From: Candidatus Gastranaerophilales bacterium
GTDB lineage: Bacteria; Cyanobacteriota; Vampirovibrionia; Gastranaerophilales; Gastranaerophilaceae
DNA length: 6,119 nucleotides
Assembly: GCA_947624665.1 (NCBI GenBank)
Contig: CANQLK010000111.1
Coordinates: 1-6,119, forward strand
Reading direction: 5' to 3'
In this document: piece by piece, positions 1-4,188 of the stretch
Layout: every line of letters starts with the position of its first letter
Position numbering within the stretch: position 1 is the stretch's first letter
Made by a program: the position numbers and the translations under genes
Notes under the pieces: generated by a model
Databases searched by the model: none
Seen by the model: only the letters and a program-made list of their open reading frames with translations
What the model was told of the DNA's origin: nothing

Positions 1-63
1 AAAGCATATGAACAACAGTGTTTAGACTTTATTGGTGCAAAAAATTATATTTTAAATCTTTAA
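1..63 (+). CDS. 3' end of an unidentified gene (partial)
   Basis: Frame 1 is open from the window edge to TAA at 61-63 and gives 20 residues, beginning KAYEQQCLDF and ending YILNL. The other two forward frames hit stops within the first 25 bases, and the reverse strand is also interrupted, so a gene tail is the simplest reading. The fragment is too short for a family assignment and carries no recognisable motif. It runs in the opposite direction to the next gene at 711-1748, so the two units converge on the 64-710 gap. Confidence 0.4.
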   Translation, partial: KAYEQQCLDFIGAKNYILNL

Positions 64-86
64 TAATATATAATCGGGGAAAAGTT

Positions 87-142
87 GCAAAAATTGAATG
101 AAGAATTAGGGGTTTCGGCGAGGCGATTTTTCAAATTTTTGC
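87..142. repeat. Inverted repeat GCAAAAATT / AATTTTTGC
   Basis: Nine-base perfect arms at 87-95 and 134-142 are separated by 38 nt. The right arm overlaps the left arm of the next inverted repeat (126-135 with 161-170), so the two hairpins would be mutually exclusive in RNA. Such repeats arise easily in AT-rich DNA, so function is uncertain. Confidence 0.35.
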
Positions 143-170
143 CATCAAATCCAAATATAGTTTGAAAAAT
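126..170. repeat. Inverted repeat ATTTTTCAAA / TTTGAAAAAT
   Basis: Ten-base perfect arms at 126-135 and 161-170 enclose 25 nt. The repeat lies downstream of the gene ending at 63. It lacks the G+C-rich stem of a standard intrinsic terminator. Confidence 0.35.
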
Positions 171-176
171 AAAATT

Positions 177-190
177 GGGGAAAATTCCCC
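177..190. terminator. GGGGAA-AA-TTCCCC hairpin, possible terminator
   Basis: GGGG at 177-180 and CCCC at 187-190 flank AAAATT, giving a short strong stem (GGGGA/TCCCC with a 4-nt loop). No U-tract follows on the + strand (GGCTCAAACC comes next). On the minus strand the hairpin is followed by AATTTTATTTTTC, a plausible T-rich tail. As a minus-strand terminator it would sit more than 500 nt past the WYL gene. The assignment is weak. Confidence 0.25.
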
Positions 191-236
191 GGCTCAAACC
201 ACTTGAAATTAGATTAAAACAGAGTTAATATGAATT

Positions 237-263
237 TGTGAATGTCGAAAACCAATATTCACA
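237..263. repeat. Inverted repeat TGTGAAT / ATTCACA
   Basis: Seven-base perfect arms at 237-243 and 257-263 have a 13-nt loop, with further partial AATT/AATT complementarity outside. It sits in the gene-free region and no associated gene explains it. Confidence 0.3.
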
Positions 264-317
264 CATAAATTGAATAATAAAAATCTTGGTTCGTTTCCAG
301 CCTGAGGGAAGTAATAC

Positions 318-351
318 TCAAACTAAGTGATTCAAATAATCAAACTAAGTG
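318..351. repeat. Direct repeat TCAAACTAAGTG x2, 22-bp period
   Basis: The 12-mer TCAAACTAAGTG occurs at 318-329 and again at 340-351. Each copy contains CAAACTA, the reverse complement of the TAGTTTG box that appears twice in the opposite orientation at 383 and 401. Confidence 0.6.
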
Positions 352-382
352 TCTCTTTACATTGTTAATGTTACTAATTGAG

Positions 383-437
383 TAGTTTGCTTTTTACGGA
401 TAGTTTGCTTTTTTCGGAAAGTTGGCTTCCTGTTTGG
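383..437. repeat. Tandem 18-bp repeat TAGTTTGCTTTTT(A/T)CGGA, about 2.5 copies
   Basis: TAGTTTGCTTTTTACGGA at 383-400 is followed directly by TAGTTTGCTTTTTTCGGA at 401-418, a single mismatch over 18 bases. A decayed third unit, AAGTTGGCTTCC, begins at 419. A further copy of the unit lies at 568-591. The 3' flank GG(C/T)TTCCTGTTTGG at 424-437 recurs at 652-665 with one mismatch. Confidence 0.6.
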
Positions 438-522
438 ATTTTAGCTGCCCTTAAATAATCAGCTAACGCATACAGGCTCAGTCATCCTCACTTCGTTGCG
501 GTGCTTCGCTTTGTAAAACTAC

Positions 523-537
523 CCGTTTATAAAACGG
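523..537. terminator. CCGTTT-ATA-AAACGG hairpin, possible terminator
   Basis: Perfect 6-bp arms (523-528 and 532-537) have a 3-nt loop and are followed on the + strand by TCTTTT. The stem is short and no + strand gene lies nearby upstream. On the minus strand it lies about 175 nt past the WYL gene with only a weak T-run. It could also be a simple palindrome. Confidence 0.25.
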
Positions 538-567
538 TCTTTTCGGACTTTTTCGCAGATGTTCGGT

Positions 568-591
568 TAGTATGATTATTACGGAAAGTTG
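568..591. repeat. Dispersed copy of the 383-424 repeat
   Basis: TAGTATGATTATTACGGA followed by AAGTTG matches 401-424 at 20 of 24 positions, all four differences lying in the first 14 bases. The conserved part is CGGAAAGTTG (415-424 and 582-591). Confidence 0.5.
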
Positions 592-710
592 AATTAAAAC
601 TATTCCCCCACCTGCATTTCGGCTGTGTGTTTAAAGTGTATGGTTATGCGGGGTTTCCTGTTTGGGTTAGAACTTTGTATTTTGAAAAGTCCATTTGAAA
701 ATTTATGGTT

Positions 711-1748
711 TTAAATTAAATACAAATCATAAACATCTTTTAAATAATTTTTATATTGTTCTTTCAAACTTTTTGGTGCAATAATTTCAACATTAACTCC
801 CCATTTAAAAATATTCCACAAAATTGATTTTGTGCCTGAAGAGGTAAAGGTTACGATTACTGTTCCATTTTTTTGCTGTTTTATTTGTTGGGTCGGGTGA
901 AAATTATATTTAATTACATCATCAGCAATTTCTTTTTTAAATTTTAATTTTACATTAATTACATTGTCATGGAAAATACCAAAAGAAGAATTTGTCCATT
1001 CTTTTAAATTAAAGTCGGAGTCAGGTGTAAAATATTCATCAAGCACTTTAATGTCAGATATTCTATGAAGCAGATATTGTTTAATTTTACCGTCATTTTT
1101 TGCAATAAGGTAGTGTCTTTCCCCATATAGAATCCCAAGAGGTTCTGCATTTATTGTCTTTTTCGGTTTTAAACCTTTTTGAATTCTGTATCCGGCGATA
1201 TTTTTTTCATTCAAATTAAAATAATCTTTTGCCTGATAATCAAATTGGAGTTTTTTCATAGATTTTATTGCCATTCGTATTGCCGATAAAATTTTATTAT
1301 CAACATTAAAATCAGCTCCTTGTCTTACGGCATAACCTTCGCATTCCATCATTGCTTCTATATCATTTTCAAGTGTAGTTAAATTAGGATTATTAGCGCT
1401 TTTTATACTTTCAATAACTTTATTCAAAACTGATATTTTGTCTGATAAATTATTTATTTTGCAAAGTTCTTTTATATTTTCTAAATTTGTAATATCATCG
1501 GAATTAAAGTTAAACAGGTTAACTGGTTTACCTTTAAACCCCCAGCGTTTGACTTTTGAATTTGTCTGCAATTCCTTTACCTGAGGATAAAGGCTCATTA
1601 CAATATCCTTCATCCTTTGAGCCGTCCTGCGAGATACATTATAACTTTCTTGTATCTCTTTTAAGCTGACACCTAAGGTATTCGACTGCATTGTCATAAT
1701 TAAATCAATAATATTTAAAATTCTTTCGTATCTAAATTCATCTTTCAT
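711..1748 (-). CDS. WYL-domain transcriptional regulator (HTH-WYL-WCX)
   Basis: A 345-residue protein with the usual length and order of WYL regulators. Residues 5-60 form an N-terminal helix-turn-helix of the DeoR/HTH_11 kind, with the recognition region SLKEIQESYNVSRRTAQRMK. A WYL domain follows at about 150-238, in which EPLGILYGERHYLIA (202-216) replaces the W of W-Y-L with H and is followed by the typical LHRISDIKVLD. A C-terminal WCX-type extension covers about 263-345, with HPTQQ and WNIFKWGVNVEIIAP. In the family, WYL senses a ligand, often nucleic acid or nucleotide, and modulates DNA binding; such proteins often control defence or DNA-damage genes. The ATG lies 9 nt after the stop of the WG gene at 1758-2576 and no Shine-Dalgarno is visible, suggesting coupling to upstream translation. 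It is the last gene of the minus-strand cluster. Its target is unknown, most simply its own operon. Confidence 0.9.
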   Translation of the reverse strand: MKDEFRYERILNIIDLIMTMQSNTLGVSLKEIQESYNVSRRTAQRMKDIVMSLYPQVKELQTNSKVKRWGFKGKPVNLFNFNSDDITNLENIKELCKINNLSDKISVLNKVIESIKSANNPNLTTLENDIEAMMECEGYAVRQGADFNVDNKILSAIRMAIKSMKKLQFDYQAKDYFNLNEKNIAGYRIQKGLKPKKTINAEPLGILYGERHYLIAKNDGKIKQYLLHRISDIKVLDEYFTPDSDFNLKEWTNSSFGIFHDNVINVKLKFKKEIADDVIKYNFHPTQQIKQQKNGTVIVTFTSSGTKSILWNIFKWGVNVEIIAPKSLKEQYKNYLKDVYDLYLI

Positions 1749-1757
1749 ATTATTTTT

Positions 1758-2576
1758 TTAAATTATTCTTTGATTATTTGGGTTTAATAAAATACTTTTC
1801 CCGTTTTTATATGCAAGAAAATATTCTTGTTTAAAGCTTTCAGATTCGCAAAATTCAATTTTGTCGTAAATAAAATCTACTATGATATTATCATTGATAT
1901 CAATTATACCACATTGTTTATTGTCATAGCGAACAGCCGATATATATTTTTTACTTTGAGAAACAAATAAATTTGAATATTTAAAATCAATTACTATTTT
2001 GCCTGAAATATCAATTACTCCATATTTATTGTCTTTCCTGCAAAACCAAAATCCCTCAATTACATTTATATTTGTGCTGATGTAATCATATATCGGTTCT
2101 ATAATTATATTGCCCTTTAAATCCATTACACCATACTTTCCTTTTTTAAACACAATATAATTATTAATCTTATTTAATTGTTCATATAAATTTTCATTTA
2201 ATCTTTTCCAATTTTCATCATAAATTGCCCAAGAAGAATTTAATCTGACAAAGTATAAGTTATCTTCTTTATTAACATAAATTTCTTTATCATATAAAAA
2301 ATCAATTAAAATTTTTCCTTTTTTATCAAGAAGTCCCCATTTATAATTTTTTCTTAAAGAACAATAATCGTTTTCATAGGTTAAAAACCAATAGCCGATA
2401 CCGAATTTCAAATCAGCATAATAATCGATTAAATCATCATAAATAAATTCCGTCAGAGGATTACCTTTTAAATTAATCAAGCCTGCTTTTGTGTTTAACA
2501 ATGCTATAGTATAATCCATATTCGAGAAGGGAATTATTTTATCATATTTATATTTAATATCATCATTTAATCCCAT
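1758..2576 (-). CDS. WG-repeat protein, second tandem paralogue
   Basis: A 272-residue protein made almost entirely of about seven WG (KWG) repeats of roughly 30-40 residues. The clearest are YKWGLLDKKGKILIDFLYD (78-96), GKYGVMDLKGNIIIEPIYD (146-164) and NKYGVIDISGKIVIDFKY (183-200). Each is the family signature (W/Y)G(L/V)(I/M/L)D-x-x-G-x-(I/V)(I/L/V)-x-(E/D)-(P/F)-x-Y-(D/S). Units near 115-130 and 219-238 are decayed. There is no signal peptide and no membrane segment, so it is probably cytoplasmic. WG repeats are thought to build beta-rich interaction surfaces and no enzymatic motif is present. It aligns with the neighbour at 2567-3403 from the first residues (YDKII...DYTIA against YDEIF...DFTIA), so the two arose by duplication. 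The start is supported by GGAG 7 nt upstream, placed inside the end of the preceding gene. Confidence 0.88.
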   Translation of the reverse strand: MGLNDDIKYKYDKIIPFSNMDYTIALLNTKAGLINLKGNPLTEFIYDDLIDYYADLKFGIGYWFLTYENDYCSLRKNYKWGLLDKKGKILIDFLYDKEIYVNKEDNLYFVRLNSSWAIYDENWKRLNENLYEQLNKINNYIVFKKGKYGVMDLKGNIIIEPIYDYISTNINVIEGFWFCRKDNKYGVIDISGKIVIDFKYSNLFVSQSKKYISAVRYDNKQCGIIDINDNIIVDFIYDKIEFCESESFKQEYFLAYKNGKSILLNPNNQRII

Positions 2577-3403
2577 AATTTTTCTCCGTTTTCATCAAAG
2601 ACTTCTTGTTTCCCTTTATATTTTGTTAAAAAAGTTAATTTAAAATCACTATTGGAACAAGATGTTATATAATCAAATTTAAAATCCAAAATAATTTCGC
2701 CTTTATAATTTATAACTCCGTATTTACCATTAAGCATACCTATATAAAATTCGCCGTCTTTTTCGCTTGTAAGGTGTCCATAAACAAAATCAGAAATAAT
2801 TTCATCATTTAGAGTTATGAGTCCGTATTTAGATTTTTTTTGGGCTATAAAGTATGGCTTAGTCATTGAAGCAGCACTAACGAAACTATATTTTATATCA
2901 ACTGCCATTTTTCCGTTAATATCTGCCAACCCGAAAAGATTGTCTTTTTCGCAAGACCAATAAAGATTACTGTCCATAATATGGTCATAAACAGGCTCCA
3001 ATATTATATTTGAATTTTCGTCAAGTACACCTTCATACCCATCTGCATTGACAATATAATATCCTGAGATATATCGAAAAATATTTAATAGTTCTATAGG
3101 ATATTTATATTTAAAATCTAAAACAACTTTACCTTCTTTATTTAATAACCCCCATTTATGGTTTTTGCTCATTGTACAATAATCTTTACTTATTCCTGCA
3201 AGCATTGCTATATATAAGTTTGGGTCATCATCATCTTTAGATTTAATCAAATTACTGAGACTTAGCCTATTTTTCTCTTTAATGATGTCATAAATAAACT
3301 CCGTTATTGGTTTACCCGTATTAACATCTATAAGTCCCGCTTTACCGTTTTTATAAGCAATCGTAAAATCACTGTTTTTATAGTAAAAAATTTCATCGTA
3401 CAT
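2567..3403 (-). CDS. WG-repeat protein, first tandem paralogue
   Basis: A 278-residue protein of about seven WG repeats. Recognisable units include GKAGLIDVNTGKPITEFIYD (20-39), HKWGLLNKEGKVVLDFKY (82-99), LFGLADINGKMAVDIKY (156-172), SKYGLITLNDEIISDFVY (191-208) and GKYGVINYKGEIILDFKF (226-243). An Asp-rich insertion, KSKDDDD (54-60), separates the first two units. No signal peptide or transmembrane segment is visible. In the family, WG repeats are believed to mediate protein or ligand binding; no function can be assigned. The ATG at 3401-3403 has an excellent ribosome site, AAGGGAG, 7 nt upstream, and a promoter sits just beyond it. Its last codons overlap the next WG gene by 10 bases in another frame, so the pair is translationally coupled. 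Together with the WYL gene it forms the core operon. Confidence 0.9.
   Translation of the reverse strand: MYDEIFYYKNSDFTIAYKNGKAGLIDVNTGKPITEFIYDIIKEKNRLSLSNLIKSKDDDDPNLYIAMLAGISKDYCTMSKNHKWGLLNKEGKVVLDFKYKYPIELLNIFRYISGYYIVNADGYEGVLDENSNIILEPVYDHIMDSNLYWSCEKDNLFGLADINGKMAVDIKYSFVSAASMTKPYFIAQKKSKYGLITLNDEIISDFVYGHLTSEKDGEFYIGMLNGKYGVINYKGEIILDFKFDYITSCSNSDFKLTFLTKYKGKQEVFDENGEKLWD
2584..2587 (-). promoter_or_regulatory. Ribosome binding site of the second WG gene
   Basis: GGAG on the minus strand lies 7 nt before ATG 2574-2576 and inside the codons GGA GAA of the preceding WG gene. It fixes the start in the overlap and indicates translational coupling. Confidence 0.7.
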
Positions 3404-3410
3404 ATTTATT

Positions 3411-3417
3411 CTCCCTT
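3411..3417 (-). promoter_or_regulatory. Ribosome binding site of the first WG gene
   Basis: AAGGGAG on the minus strand is 7 nt upstream of ATG 3401-3403. It is the strongest Shine-Dalgarno in the window and decides this start. Confidence 0.8.
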
Positions 3418-3425
3418 CAAAATAT

Positions 3426-3458
3426 ATTATATTTTATATATGTGTCAAATTCGGACAC
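3426..3458 (-). promoter_or_regulatory. Promoter and overlapping dyad operator for the WG/WYL operon
   Basis: On the minus strand a perfect TATAAT lies at 3426-3431. Exactly 17 nt upstream is CCGAAT (3449-3454), the start of CCGAATTTGACACA. A textbook TTGACA (3443-3448) is embedded in it but is only 11 nt from TATAAT. With a 16-nt spacer it could instead pair with TATATT at 3421-3426, which would put the start site inside the ribosome site. The dyad GTGTC-N7-GACAC (3442-3446/3454-3458) covers the -35 position. The same arrangement occurs at 3788-3820. Promoter location is likely; which hexamers are used, and the sigma factor, are inference. Confidence 0.6.
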
Positions 3459-3495
3459 GTATTAAATATAAGGAAAATAAATAGTATTAATAAAT

Positions 3496-3717
3496 TTATA
3501 AAATAAAATCAAAAAGAGTTTTTATATCAATATCTAAAGTATTAGCTATATTTTCAAGGCTTTTTATTGTAATATTTGTTTTACCTCTTTCAAGCAGACC
3601 TACAAAAGAGCGGTTTAAATCGGCTTTTTCAGCAAGTGTTTCCTGCGAGTAACCCCTGTCGGTTCTGATTATTCGAACTTTATGCCAAAGCTTTTTAATT
3701 GTATCAACATTTCTCAT
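3496..3717 (-). CDS. Small XRE-family helix-turn-helix regulator
   Basis: A 73-residue protein consisting of little more than one HTH_3 (Cro/CI) domain. Residues about 13-68 show the family pattern: RTDRGYSQETLAEKADLN, then RSFVGLLERGKTNI, then SLENIANTLDIDIKTLF. Such single-domain proteins are DNA-binding repressors, often autoregulatory. The ATG at 3715-3717 is preferred over an in-frame TTG at 3721-3723 that would add MY; neither has a clear Shine-Dalgarno. It is transcribed divergently from the unit at 3853 onward and lies upstream of the WG genes in the same direction, separated by 92 nt that contain the WG promoter. Dyads around 3741-3805 and 3442-3458 are candidate binding sites. It is placed to control both neighbouring units, but this is inference. 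Confidence 0.88.
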   Translation of the reverse strand: MRNVDTIKKLWHKVRIIRTDRGYSQETLAEKADLNRSFVGLLERGKTNITIKSLENIANTLDIDIKTLFDFIL

Positions 3718-3740
3718 ATACAAAATTTTATTTTTTATTT

Positions 3741-3750
3741 AAACATGTTT
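3741..3750. promoter_or_regulatory. Perfect palindrome AAACATGTTT in the XRE leader
   Basis: A ten-base perfect palindrome lies just downstream of the predicted XRE start site (about 3753). This is a common place for an autoregulatory operator of a Cro/CI-type repressor. No experimental link can be seen. Confidence 0.35.
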
Positions 3751-3759
3751 CCAGCTTCT

Positions 3760-3788
3760 ATAATATGCAAATGATAAAAAAATATCAT
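3760..3788 (-). promoter_or_regulatory. Candidate promoter of the XRE gene, within an inverted repeat
   Basis: On the minus strand TATTAT (3760-3765) lies 17 nt from ATGATA (3783-3788, 4 of 6 to TTGACA). The -35 half belongs to a perfect inverted repeat, ATGATA-N6-TATCAT, at 3771-3788, which abuts the next dyad at 3788-3805. The hexamers are only moderate matches in AT-rich DNA. Confidence 0.4.
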
Positions 3789-3820
3789 GTGCCGAATTTG
3801 TCACAGATGTTTAATATAAT
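3788..3820 (+). promoter_or_regulatory. Promoter and overlapping dyad operator for the rightward unit
   Basis: TATAAT at 3815-3820 lies 17 nt downstream of CCGAAT (3792-3797), which begins CCGAATTTGTCACA. The whole is framed by the dyad TGTG-N10-CACA (3788-3791/3802-3805). This matches the WG operon promoter: CCGAATTTG-N-CACA is identical and the distance to TATAAT is the same. The predicted start is near 3827, leaving a leader of about 26 nt before ATG 3853. The factor that recognises it is not known. Confidence 0.6.
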
Positions 3821-3852
3821 AGAAATAAGTGATAAATAAAAAAGAGAAAAGT

Positions 3853-4112
3853 ATGGAAAACGATAACGATAATTTAAATAATGAAAAAAAGATGATGAGC
3901 TTAATGAAAAAGAAATTAATATAAGGAAATATCTGTTTAACGCATACGAAATGGCTATTAACGGTATTCCAGCAAAAATATTAATGGAAATAAACAAAAA
4001 AGTTATGTTTTTACTGTTTACAAAATTCGAACAGGAAGCTACAGTAAAATTAGCAAACCCGGAGCCTCTTTCTATGTTCCCTGCGGAATTTATACAAGGT
4101 AAATTTTTGTAA
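3853..4112 (+). pseudogene. Small gene split by an apparent -1 frameshift at A AAA AAG
   Basis: From ATG 3853 the frame reads MENDNDNLNNEKK and then would end at TAA 3922-3924 after 23 codons. A -1 shift at the run of seven A (3884-3890) joins it to a frame open to TAA 4110-4112. The joined product is 86 residues, continuing DDELNEKEINIRKYLFNAY and ending AEFIQGKFL. The second frame has no start near its beginning (TGA at 3882-3884 and no ATG until 3951), so it needs the first. The slip site A-AAA-AAG (3885-3891) is in register for -1 frameshifting. I see no strong downstream hairpin or internal Shine-Dalgarno. Options are a one-base deletion (mutation or sequence error), programmed frameshifting, or transcriptional slippage. 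The product is soluble and charged at the N-terminus, of unknown family. It is first in the rightward unit, 76 nt before the annexin-repeat gene. Confidence 0.55.
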
Positions 4113-4188
4113 ATTCGGCTGTATATAACTAAAGATTGGTGCATCAACTGCCGTAAATATTATAGTGAGTGGTTGGATGTACTAATAT

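Larger units (their letters stand above)
64..710. other. Gene-free, repeat-bearing intergenic region
   Basis: No convincing gene is present on either strand. Stops are frequent and the longest ATG-led frames are only about 25 codons, without ribosome binding sites. Composition shifts toward G+C in the second half: 481-540 is 27/60 G+C by my count, well above the neighbouring genes. The stretch holds inverted repeats at 87-190 and 237-263, TAGTTTG-type repeats at 318-591, and a small hairpin at 523-537. It lies between convergent genes, so it should contain the 3' ends of both transcripts. It may also be an insertion scar or a remnant of transferred DNA. Confidence 0.6.

Noticed and set aside
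287..306. tRNA T-arm-like hairpin (CTTGG TTCGTTT CCAGC)
   Set aside because: The loop departs from TTCRANY, the stem has a mismatch, and no acceptor, D or anticodon arms fit around it.
383..424. CRISPR-like tandem repeats
   Set aside because: The copies are directly adjacent, 18 bp long and imperfect, with no unique spacers and no cas genes.
462..575. Integron attC-like site (GCTAAC ... GGTTAG)
   Set aside because: The outer boxes do not fit RYYYAAC / GTTRRRY and the inner arms are not complementary.
640..714. 24-codon + strand ORF starting ATG GTT ATG
   Set aside because: It has no Shine-Dalgarno, no homology that I recognise, and runs into the WYL gene's stop from the other strand. This length is expected by chance.
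3718..3723. TTG start for the XRE gene, two codons upstream
   Set aside because: It adds only two residues, has no better ribosome site, and ATG at 3715-3717 is available.
3785..4147. 120-codon open frame on the minus strand
   Set aside because: It is antisense to the small split gene at 3853-4112 and covers the promoter dyad at 3788-3805. The translation is Phe/Ser/Ile-rich low-complexity sequence with no domain, typical of the reverse complement of an AT-rich gene.
4136..4163. Separate promoter for the annexin gene (TTGGTG, 16 nt, TATTAT)
   Set aside because: The -35 matches only 3 of 6 bases and AT-rich DNA gives many such -10 matches. Co-transcription from 3815 is as likely.
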